A stretch of DNA of 39,700 nucleotides from Mycobacterium sp. 1165178.9 (lineage in GTDB: Bacteria; Actinomycetota; Actinomycetes; Mycobacteriales; Mycobacteriaceae). Under the pieces are notes generated by a model that ran no database searches, was not told the DNA's origin, and saw nothing but the letters and a program-made list of their open reading frames with translations. The translations under genes were made by a program, and so were the position numbers. The stretch covers positions 1 to 39,700 of the forward strand of contig NZ_LZMB01000530.1 of NCBI RefSeq assembly GCF_001673555.1, written 5' to 3'. Shown in pieces: positions 33,955 to 39,700 of this stretch. Within the stretch, counting starts at the first letter, position 1; the number at the start of each line of letters is the position of its first letter.

Positions 33955-34785
33955 TTATTTGGAGCCGGGGCCAAAGTGAGGTTTGGAGCCGTTGCCGTCC
34001 GCGCAATGGTGGCCATTGGTGCTGGGCGGTGCCAGCGTCTGCAGCCACGTCTCGACATCGGGGCCCACGACGACGACTGCCTGACCGGAAGCCAGCAGCG
34101 CGCCCGTGCCCAGTGCGACGACCGCGGGTTCTACAACTCGCACCTGGCGGCTATCACCTTGCTGGGCAAGCAGTTTGGATGTTAGCTCGGGTAACCGGAT
34201 AACGTCCGGGCCGGTAATGGTGCGCGGTGCGGGTATCTGCCCCAGGGCCGCCTCGACAATCACGTCGGCGACGGTGTCCGCGGCGATGGGTTGAATCAGC
34301 CAATCCTCGACGATCACCTCGTTGGTGTTACAGGTCACCGCGTCGTGGTTGGTCGCGAATTCGTACCACTGTGTCGACTTGACGATCGTCGTCGGTACCG
34401 GACCGTCGAGCAGGATGTCCTTGGCCTTCCGCTTGGCTTCGTAATAGGGGAAGCCGTCGAACACGGGGTCCTCGATTCCGGCGATCGTCGACATCACCAG
34501 GCGCTGAACTTCTTGCGTGGCACACGCGCCCGCGAGATTGCGGGAGGCCGCCGCCAGGGTCTGCCCGATGTCGGACCTGCCATCGGGAGGCACCGGATTG
34601 GATACGTCGATGGCGACGTCGACGCCCTTGAGGGCCCGCGAAAGGCCTGGCCCGTCGAACAGATCGACGCCATGCTCACGCGAGATCTCTACTACGGCGA
34701 CGTCGCGCGACCTCAGCCGGGCGACGATTCGGGAGCCGGCGGTACCGGTCGCTCCAATTACGGCGATAGTAGTCAGTGCTCTCAC
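33955..34785 (-). CDS. NAD(P)-binding atypical SDR (NmrA-like)
   Basis: A 276-residue protein with a Rossmann cofactor loop IGATGTAGSRIVARL at residues 9-24 and the NmrA-like pattern MSTIAGIEDPVFDGFPYYEAK, carrying Tyr and Lys in the position of YxxxK. FPYYEAKRKAKDIL and STQWYEFA are typical of atypical SDRs that act as NAD(P) sensors or quinone/isoflavone-type reductases. The GTG at 34785 is the first start in the frame, but its GAAGGG is too close; translation may begin slightly downstream. A poor start signal is the main doubt. The tail ends in a His/Gly-rich stretch (NGHHCADGNG). Confidence 0.75.
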   Translation of the reverse strand: MRALTTIAVIGATGTAGSRIVARLRSRDVAVVEISREHGVDLFDGPGLSRALKGVDVAIDVSNPVPPDGRSDIGQTLAAASRNLAGACATQEVQRLVMSTIAGIEDPVFDGFPYYEAKRKAKDILLDGPVPTTIVKSTQWYEFATNHDAVTCNTNEVIVEDWLIQPIAADTVADVIVEAALGQIPAPRTITGPDVIRLPELTSKLLAQQGDSRQVRVVEPAVVALGTGALLASGQAVVVVGPDVETWLQTLAPPSTNGHHCADGNGSKPHFGPGSK

Positions 34786-35008
34786 CCCTTCGGGCTGCTA
34801 CTACCCGGCGAAGACTCGTTCAAACTGACCGATTCGGTCGGCGGATACGTGACGTCCAGCCGCGGCCGCGGCCGTCGTGATCATGCACACCTAGATGTGC
34901 TCGCTGTGCAGGCGTAATGCCCACCCCGGGCGTTTGAGGGGCCGTGCGGCGGGAACGCCCTAGGTGCCATCGAGCGCAAGCTCAGTAATCACAGAGGGAG
35001 GTAAACCC
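34786..35008. promoter_or_regulatory. Intergenic region upstream of csbD-like gene
   Basis: 223 bases without a gene I believe. GTTT at 34932-34935 and GGGAAC at 34951 are spaced as in sigma-F-type stress promoters but each deviates from the consensus, so this is only a suggestion. GAGGGAGG at 34994-35001 is the ribosome-binding site. Confidence 0.25.
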
Positions 35009-35245
35009 ATGGGGGATGACAAGAGCGGGCCGGAGGAAGCGGTTAAGGGCACCGTCGAGGGTGTGAAGGGAAAGGCCAAAGAGGTCGGCGGGGCAGTGCT
35101 GGGCCGCGACGACCTGCACCGCGAGGGCCAGGCTCAGCAGGACAAAGCCGACGCCCAACGCGATGCGGGCAAGAAGGAAGCCGAGGCTGAGTCGGCGCGG
35201 GCCGGCGCCGACGCGGCCGAAGAGCGGCAGAAGAAGAACCAGTAG
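35009..35245 (+). CDS. CsbD-family stress protein
   Basis: A 78-residue, highly charged, low-complexity protein with the CsbD-like core EEAVKGTVEGVKGKAKEVGG followed by a long Ala/Glu/Lys/Gln tail that should form a helix. CsbD-type proteins are induced by the general stress sigma factor in Bacillus and many other bacteria, but their biochemical role is not established. ATG 35009 has a strong GAGGGAGG site. A terminator-like hairpin follows directly, so the gene is probably monocistronic. Confidence 0.85.
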   Translation: MGDDKSGPEEAVKGTVEGVKGKAKEVGGAVLGRDDLHREGQAQQDKADAQRDAGKKEAEAESARAGADAAEERQKKNQ

Positions 35246-35254
35246 GCCACCGGC

Positions 35255-35291
35255 AAAGAGGCTCGGTCCGATCTTCGGGCCGGGCCTCTTT
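35255..35291 (+). terminator. Terminator hairpin after csbD-like gene
   Basis: AAAGAGGCTCGG (35255-35266) pairs with CCGGGCCTCTTT (35280-35291) with one wobble and a 13-base loop, ten bases after the stop codon. Confidence 0.7.
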
Positions 35292-35411
35292 CGCGCGTAA
35301 AGAATGCCGACGACGTCGATGGCCACTCGCACGGTTTTAAAACGCCCTACCGGGTAATCCCGGCCTGAAGCCGCCTTTCGGCGCGTGTGCCCGCGGTTAG
35401 CGAGGTGACAG

Positions 35412-35693
35412 ATGAGCTTGCGCGATCGGGTGTCCAGTGTGCTCGCCTTTTTACGCGCGGACTATCCCAGGTGTGCTCCCGACGTCGGGTACGCACCGCT
35501 CCTGGCGCTGCTGCCGCGCCGAATGTCCGATGACGAACTCGTCGCCACCGTGAGACTTCTTACGCGCCGACGGCCCGCCATCGACAGCGCCGACGTCGGC
35601 GTGGAAATCATCGGGGTCACCGACGAGATGCCTTCCGCCGCCGACATCGAGCGAGTTCTGGTCGCGATGCAATCCCGCCGCCACGACGGCTGA
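35412..35693 (+). CDS. DUF3349 domain protein
   Basis: A 93-residue protein recognisable as a DUF3349 member (mycobacterial family that includes Rv0543c). Features are SVLAFLRADYPRCAPDVGY, LLALLPRRMSDDELVATVRLL and the C-terminal TDEMPSAADIERVLVAM. It is small and helical, with no catalytic motif; structures in the family exist but the role is unknown. GAGGTGACAG lies just before ATG 35412. It converges closely on the EEP gene (stop codons five bases apart). Confidence 0.85.
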   Translation: MSLRDRVSSVLAFLRADYPRCAPDVGYAPLLALLPRRMSDDELVATVRLLTRRRPAIDSADVGVEIIGVTDEMPSAADIERVLVAMQSRRHDG

Positions 35694-35697
35694 ACGC

Positions 35698-36462
35698 TCA
35701 GGTCCGCTGCAAATCCACCACCAGCGGACGATGGTCGGAAATGGTCATCTGGTCGGATGCCACGGCGCCCCCGCGCAGCTGGTGGTCGTCGGTCAAGATG
35801 TGGTCGAGCTGGCGATTCGGCGTGTCCGCTGGAAACGTTTGGGCGGCAGCCAACGCCCGCATGCCCGACCAGCGGCGCACCGCCTTCGGGGTCATGTTCA
35901 AGTCCCCGGTCAACAACCGCGGCCCGGAAAAGCCTCGCAGGTCATGAATCAGTCGGCGCAGCTGGCGCCGGTTCCAGCCCGGAACAAAGGACAGGTGGGT
36001 GTTGGCCACCGTGAGTTCGCCCAGCGGGGTGTGCATCTGCGCGATGACCGCCGCGCGCGGCTCCTCGTTGACGACCATGACCCGATTGGGTCCCGGGAGG
36101 TACATCGGAAACCGCATCGGTATGCGGGGGAGCCGCACCACCTGCCAACTCGTGACGGGGTATCGGGACAGCAACGCGATCCCGTACGCGGCGGTGCCGG
36201 GCTGCTCGCGGCCCGTGGCGGCCATCCAGGTGGCCCCCGGCGTACCCGAAATCGCTGCCACGAACCGATGTTCCACCGCGCCCATGGCGTCGGCCGCCGC
36301 GGCGGTCAGGTCGGCGCGCTCGGAGCGGGGCTGATCACAGTCGACCTCCTGCAAGCTGAGCACGTCCGGATCGAGGCGGCGTACGCAGTCACGCAGCCGC
36401 TCGACGACCACGCCGTCACCGACGGTGCGTCCATGCAAGATGTTGAACGTCGCCACACGCAT
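35698..36462 (-). CDS. Endonuclease/exonuclease/phosphatase (EEP) family protein
   Basis: A 254-residue EEP-fold hydrolase. Metal and catalytic motifs are visible: RVATFNILHG at the start, LSLQEVD (about 38-44), NTHLSF, LLTGDLNMTP and the final MTISDHRPLVV. Such proteins cleave phosphodiester or phosphomonoester bonds in nucleic acids, phosphoinositides or sphingolipids. ATG 36462 begins the conserved domain. It follows the methyltransferase gene on the same strand after 50 bases and may be the last gene of the glycosyltransferase operon. If so, a phospholipid-type substrate would make more sense than DNA. That link is inference. Confidence 0.82.
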   Translation of the reverse strand: MRVATFNILHGRTVGDGVVVERLRDCVRRLDPDVLSLQEVDCDQPRSERADLTAAAADAMGAVEHRFVAAISGTPGATWMAATGREQPGTAAYGIALLSRYPVTSWQVVRLPRIPMRFPMYLPGPNRVMVVNEEPRAAVIAQMHTPLGELTVANTHLSFVPGWNRRQLRRLIHDLRGFSGPRLLTGDLNMTPKAVRRWSGMRALAAAQTFPADTPNRQLDHILTDDHQLRGGAVASDQMTISDHRPLVVDLQRT

Positions 36463-36512
36463 AGGCTTTCTGCCTACCCCTTTTCCCCTCGTGCAGTAAC
36501 CGCGCCAGTGGA

Positions 36513-37139
36513 TCAGCGCGCGCCGGGCACCCCCTCGCGCCCGGCCACCGACAGGCCGTCGCCGGTGTCGAACACTTCGATGACAACATCGCTGTCGCGG
36601 TAACGGCCCAGCGATATCAGCCCCGGCGTTTGCGCGATGACGCCGTGGGCCGCGTCCCCGGTGAGCGGATAATCGGCCACGGGGTGGCGCCAGTGCGCGG
36701 CAACGACATTGGCGCCAGGCGCCAGCCTCGGACACTCCCGCCGCAAGACCTCGGCCAGGGTCTCGGGCTCCAGGTAGTAGGCAACCTCGCTGAGCACCAG
36801 CAGGTCGAAGGGCCCGGTCGGCCACGGCGAGTCCAGCGAGGAGCGGATCAGCGTGACCCGCTCGCGGCAGCCTGCTTCGCGCAGCCGGGCATCCGCGCTG
36901 CGTAGCGCCGCCTTGGCGACGTCCACCGCAGTCAGATGGTCACAGCGCTGTGCCAACTGCGCGGTGAGTGTCCCAATCGAGCAGCCGGGCTCGAATCCGT
37001 GTCGGTAGCGGCGTTGCGGCAGTAGCCCAAGAGTGATCGCGTACTTGCGTTGTTCGTACCACCGGGTCGAAAGCTGCCACGGATCCTCCGTGCCGGCATA
37101 CATCTCGTCGAAGTAAACATCCGGCAGCCGTGCGGTCAC
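36513..37139 (-). CDS. NodS-family SAM-dependent methyltransferase
   Basis: A 208-residue class I methyltransferase. The start YFDEMYAGTEDPWQLSTRWY, then EQRKYAITLGLLP, is the signature of the NodS group, whose founding member N-methylates the deacetylated amino sugar of rhizobial Nod factors. The SAM loop is EPGCSIGTLTAQLA (50-63), followed by LTAVDVAKAAL and LLVLSEVAYYLE. The GTG start at 37139 overlaps the stop of the upstream PIG-L gene by four bases (coupled translation). An amine or sugar nitrogen made free by that deacetylase is the natural substrate to suspect. Confidence 0.87.
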   Translation of the reverse strand: MTARLPDVYFDEMYAGTEDPWQLSTRWYEQRKYAITLGLLPQRRYRHGFEPGCSIGTLTAQLAQRCDHLTAVDVAKAALRSADARLREAGCRERVTLIRSSLDSPWPTGPFDLLVLSEVAYYLEPETLAEVLRRECPRLAPGANVVAAHWRHPVADYPLTGDAAHGVIAQTPGLISLGRYRDSDVVIEVFDTGDGLSVAGREGVPGAR

Positions 37140-37909
37140 CGAAACACGACCTCGCCCACCGCGAGCAGCCGCGCCAGCACGTAGCCCGGCAAGATGGGCG
37201 CCGATTGGCTTGTAGTGGGCTCAAACTGACTTCGATAGAAGTGCGCGGCGCGACGCTTGCGCTCGGTCGCCCAGCCGGGAGCCGGTACGGAACACGCCGA
37301 GTCCCACGGCACCGCCGGATCCGCCGGAAGTGCCCAGTGCCACATCCACACTGGGTATTCCAGCAGCGTGGCGCCGGTGCGCGCACATGCTGCGGAGGCC
37401 GCCCGCCCCACGGCCTCATGGTCCGGATGGCCATCGCCCCGCCACGTCGCCGCGCACCAGGTCGCAGCACCGGCGGCCGCGAGGATTTCTGTCAGCAGCT
37501 CGGTGAGCTTGTCCTCGCAATCGGTCAGCTCACCGTCAGGCAACCCCAGCGATATCGGCGGAGGCGTACCGAAAAGTCTTGTGGCTCTCCGTAATTCGTA
37601 CCTGCGGGTGGTTTCCATGCGAAGACGGTCCGAAGCCGACGCACCGGGGTGCGCGCCTCCGCCGTCGCTGACCGAGACCACCTGAACGGGAACCCCCTGG
37701 GCGGTCAGCTGCGCGATCGTCGCGCCCAGGCCCAGAGTTTCGTCATCGGGGTGGGGGCCCACCACGATCAGCCGTGGGCACTCCGCCAGATCCAGGGCCG
37801 GTAGGGGCTCCTCCTCAAAAGCGGCCAGCCACAACGGAGCTGGAGTCCCGCCGTGAGTGAGCGGCTTGACCGCGAATCGGGCGCAGTTACCTGCCGGCAG
37901 GGTTTTCAT
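37136..37909 (-). CDS. PIG-L family (LmbE-like) zinc deacetylase
   Basis: A 257-residue PIG-L/LmbE-fold deacetylase. The zinc and catalytic motif GPHPDDETLG gives His53, Asp55/Asp56; the second zinc histidine is His164 in GHPDHEAVG. Relatives remove acetyl groups from N-acetylglucosamine residues in mycothiol, GPI precursors or antibiotics. MshB and Mca of mycothiol metabolism are longer or differ in context, so this is a separate enzyme. ATG 37909 overlaps the upstream stop by four bases, and its own stop overlaps the methyltransferase start. A glycoconjugate made by the glycosyltransferase of the same operon is the likely substrate. Confidence 0.88.
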   Translation of the reverse strand: MKTLPAGNCARFAVKPLTHGGTPAPLWLAAFEEEPLPALDLAECPRLIVVGPHPDDETLGLGATIAQLTAQGVPVQVVSVSDGGGAHPGASASDRLRMETTRRYELRRATRLFGTPPPISLGLPDGELTDCEDKLTELLTEILAAAGAATWCAATWRGDGHPDHEAVGRAASAACARTGATLLEYPVWMWHWALPADPAVPWDSACSVPAPGWATERKRRAAHFYRSQFEPTTSQSAPILPGYVLARLLAVGEVVFR

Positions 37910-38865
37910 GGGACCCCCGTCGCCCGTCGGCCCGCCAGCCGCCCCAGCTCGGCCAGATCACGCTCGGCGTGGCTTTGCCGGATGTAGATGCTAAGGTCGG
38001 CAACCCGTTGCGCGTGCCGGCCATCCTGGCAAAGCGGGCCGGGACCCAGCGCGCGTCCGGTGCGGGTGATGGCTTCGTCGACCGCGTGTTCCACCACCGT
38101 ACGGACGCGCCGCGCCAGCAGTTGCGCCCTACCGGACCTGTCGAACGGGTCGTCGTCGACCTGGCTGGCCGCTGCGGCCAGTATCGCGTCGCTGGCGGCC
38201 AGCGCGGCATCCACGGCACCCAGATGTGCCAGTGAGTACGCATCCGCCGATTCACTTGCGGCACACCGATACAGGGGATCGGCGACCCTGCGGGCGCCAC
38301 CAAGCCAGCAGGCGGCCACGCCGATGGCGCCGTGCCAGAATCCAGGCCGGGTCAGATAGTCACCGGGCTCGCCCACCGCGACTGCCTGGGCGTTGGTGAA
38401 CTGGACCGGTCGGGTGTCGCTGCCGGCCATCCCTGCGTTCCACCAAGTGCTGGGCAACGCTTTGACCGTCGGGTCGGTCGCGGTCACCGCGAACAGGCCG
38501 CGTGTTCCGTTGTCGAGCCGCGCGGTCACCAGCGCATGCGTGCAGAACCCTGCGCCCGAGCACCACACCTTGGTGCCGTTCAGGGTGAAGGCACCGTCGG
38601 TGTTGGTAGCGGTCAGCGCCGCGTCCGGGGCCTCGGCCGCCCACACCCCCCACAGCTGTCCCGGTTCGGGCGGCTTTCCGCCCAGCTCGTGGAGTATCGC
38701 GACGGCATCGACGTGGGCCTCCGCGATCCTGGCCGCGACAATGTTGTCCTCGGCCAGCTGTGCCAGCCGCTGCCAGCGTTCGGCCGTCCGACCCGAGGCG
38801 GGCAGCGGTAACTCGAGTCGACCGGACTCCAGCCAATGCTCAACCAGCCCCGCGGTCACACGCAA
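37906..38865 (-). CDS. Acyl-CoA dehydrogenase-like protein
   Basis: A 319-residue protein related to acyl-CoA dehydrogenases but about 60 residues shorter than the standard length. The FAD-binding middle domain is clear (QLWGVWAAEAPDAALTATNT, GTKVWCSGAG, TWWNAGMAGSDTRPVQF). The N-terminal helical domain is short, and I cannot point to a catalytic glutamate in the C-terminal helices. Similar proteins are found in other bacteria beside glycosyltransferase, PIG-L and NodS-type genes, as I recall. It may therefore act on a sugar or a bound acyl chain rather than a free acyl-CoA. Start 38865 overlaps the glycosyltransferase 3' end by ten bases. Confidence 0.75.
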   Translation of the reverse strand: MRVTAGLVEHWLESGRLELPLPASGRTAERWQRLAQLAEDNIVAARIAEAHVDAVAILHELGGKPPEPGQLWGVWAAEAPDAALTATNTDGAFTLNGTKVWCSGAGFCTHALVTARLDNGTRGLFAVTATDPTVKALPSTWWNAGMAGSDTRPVQFTNAQAVAVGEPGDYLTRPGFWHGAIGVAACWLGGARRVADPLYRCAASESADAYSLAHLGAVDAALAASDAILAAAASQVDDDPFDRSGRAQLLARRVRTVVEHAVDEAITRTGRALGPGPLCQDGRHAQRVADLSIYIRQSHAERDLAELGRLAGRRATGVP

Positions 38866-39488
38866 TCACCCGCCACCGTTCTCCCCATTTGCCTGAGGTG
38901 ATGGGCGAACCCCAACGGGGCCCGAGCCTGGGTTCGCGCCGATGTGATCACCGATAGTTCGGTGTCTCGATGAATTTGGTAGCCAGCGGCCTCGAACCGC
39001 TCGACCAGGTCGACATCCTCGCCCGTCGGCAAGGAGCGGAAGCCGCCTACGCGCCAATACGCCTTGGCGCTGAAACCCATGTTGGCACCGTGGATGTGTT
39101 CATGATCGCCGTGTTTATCCGCGGGATCCGGTTGGTAGCGGCGCATGTAGCGGTCGACGACATCGGCATTGTGCTGCCGCCAATCGGTGACCCGAACGAC
39201 GCCCAACACCATGTCCACGCCGGCACTAAGTTGGCGGACAAGCCAGCCGGGATCCACCCGACTGTCGGCGTCGGTCGTGGCGAACCAGCTTCTGGTGTCG
39301 CCGCGCAATAGTGAGCGGGCGTAATCGAAGCCGACCGCCCGGGATGTGCCGACGTTGTGCACGTCGACGCTGATGAAATGCACATCGGGCCCGTACTGGC
39401 CGGCCAGCTCATCGCTGCCGTCGTCGCAGCCGTCCAGCACCACCACGATCGTGACCGGAATCGGCGCGCACAGCGCGGCGGTAAGCAC
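38856..39488 (-). CDS. Family 2 glycosyltransferase, 5' end missing in this orientation
   Basis: A GT-A fold family 2 glycosyltransferase. Motifs present are TIVVVLDGCDDGS (nucleotide-sugar binding), TTDADSRVDPGWL (the DxD-like DAD), GANMGFSAKAYWRVGGF and GEDVDLVERF with the catalytic acid. The N-terminal VVIPAHNE strand is absent on this strand. The frame remains open back to a TGA at 39603-39605 with no ATG, GTG or TTG before GTG 39488, and the residues there (FPSSPQVKRPW) look random. The true start and first 25 codons are found reversed next door (39550 onward). As it stands, only a truncated, probably inactive protein could be made, and the coupled genes downstream would be affected. Confidence 0.85.
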   Translation of the reverse strand: MLTAALCAPIPVTIVVVLDGCDDGSDELAGQYGPDVHFISVDVHNVGTSRAVGFDYARSLLRGDTRSWFATTDADSRVDPGWLVRQLSAGVDMVLGVVRVTDWRQHNADVVDRYMRRYQPDPADKHGDHEHIHGANMGFSAKAYWRVGGFRSLPTGEDVDLVERFEAAGYQIHRDTELSVITSARTQARAPLGFAHHLRQMGRTVAGDCV

Positions 39489-39507
39489 CGTGCGCAGGCA
39501 TGCCGGC
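39437..39507. repeat. 71-bp inverted repeat, left copy (inside glycosyltransferase gene)
   Basis: Identical, in reverse orientation, to 39624-39694 over all 71 bases. It covers codons for PACLRTVL to TIVVV of the minus-strand glycosyltransferase. The two copies bound a 116-base unique segment. Confidence 0.95.
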
Positions 39508-39623
39508 CACGGTCGTTTAACTTGTGGCGAACTGGGAAATCTCGGGGTTATGTCAACCGCCGTGTCATGCGCCTTTGACGCTGCCGCTGTTGTGATCCCC
39601 GCTCACAACGAGCGGGAAAAGTT
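39508..39623. other. Putative invertible segment carrying glycosyltransferase start
   Basis: Unique DNA between the two 71-bp inverted repeats. On the + strand it holds about 42 untranslated bases, ATG 39550 and the first 24 codons of a GT2 protein, now pointing away from the glycosyltransferase body. Turning this piece round would join those codons in frame to the minus-strand body. The presence of both repeat copies is seen; that it actually inverts is inferred. Confidence 0.55.
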
Positions 39624-39700
39624 GCCGGCATGCCTGCGCACGGTGCTTACCGCCGCGCTGTGCGCGCCGATTCCGGTCACGATCGTGGTGGTGCGTGACG
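39550..39700 (+). CDS. N-terminus of family 2 glycosyltransferase, runs off window
   Basis: ATG 39550 opens a frame of 50 codons that continues past the window edge. It begins MSTAVSCAFDAAAVVIPAHN, with the canonical VVIPAHNE first strand of GT2 enzymes, then enters the 71-bp repeat shared with the minus-strand gene. At 39695-39696 it diverges (VVVRD against VVVLDG) and the last four bases match again. It could be the displaced 5' end of the minus-strand gene, a second complete paralogue, or a chimeric end. The sequence beyond 39700 would decide. Confidence 0.6.
   Translation, partial: MSTAVSCAFDAAAVVIPAHNEREKLPACLRTVLTAALCAPIPVTIVVVRD
39624..39694. repeat. 71-bp inverted repeat, right copy
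   Basis: Reverse complement of 39437-39507 with no mismatch. Beyond it two bases differ and four agree before the window ends, so the repeat might resume outside the window. Confidence 0.95.

Noticed and set aside
34786..35008. Sigma-F promoter upstream of csbD-like gene
   Set aside because: Both elements deviate from consensus; kept only as a low-confidence note.
1..39700. tRNA, rRNA, CRISPR arrays, transposases or integrases
   Set aside because: None recognised on reading either strand; the only substantial exact repeat is the 71-bp inverted pair.

Overview
The window is high-GC actinobacterial DNA, almost certainly from a non-tuberculous Mycobacterium. Pointers are an MceA-type C-terminus, an 18 kDa antigen (Hsp18) very like the one in M. 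leprae and the M. avium group, PAS/GAF-ANTAR regulators, an Rv0203-like haemophore, a PknH_C-type sensor protein, DUF3349 and UdgX. I recognise no rRNA, tRNA, CRISPR array, insertion sequence or phage gene. Species cannot be fixed from the sequence alone.

Layout. 1-3.7 kb: the 3' end of an mceA-like gene, a DMT-type membrane protein, an SDR and a lipid kinase. 3.7-4.2 kb: an unusually AT-rich, repeat-bearing intergenic region. 4.2-10.4 kb: a four-gene + strand operon with a FAAL-ACP-thioester reductase, a ferritin-like di-iron protein of the family usually called 'metal-dependent hydrolase', an Asp-nucleophile alpha/beta hydrolase, and a flavin/2Fe-2S reductase. It reads as a lipid activation, reduction and oxygenation pathway with its own electron supply. 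10.4-13.9 kb: a frameshifted small membrane gene, a permease, a YiaA/B protein and an acyltransferase-3, the last two linked by an 18-bp palindrome. 13.9-20.4 kb: regulators and stress genes (a NarL-type two-component pair, PAS-ANTAR, hsp18 divergent from a MerR gene, DUF1360, an NDH-2-like dehydrogenase, GAF-ANTAR). 20.4-35.7 kb: mostly single metabolic, repair and stress genes (ferredoxin-reductase-like flavoprotein, Zn-alcohol dehydrogenase, glgX, SDR, aldo/keto reductase, two envelope proteins, udgX, a PoxB-like TPP enzyme, topoisomerase IB, haemophore, NAD(P)-binding protein, CsbD, DUF3349).

35.7-39.7 kb is a tightly overlapping minus-strand operon: family 2 glycosyltransferase, acyl-CoA dehydrogenase-like protein, PIG-L deacetylase, NodS-type methyltransferase, then an endonuclease/exonuclease/phosphatase-fold protein. 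The glycosyltransferase has no proper start on its own strand. Its missing start codon and first 25 codons lie next to it in the opposite orientation, between two 71-bp perfect inverted repeats. Inverting that short segment on paper restores a complete gene. This is either a DNA-inversion switch controlling a glycoconjugate operon or a rearrangement/assembly artefact near the window edge. It and the di-iron lipid operon are the two most interesting items here.
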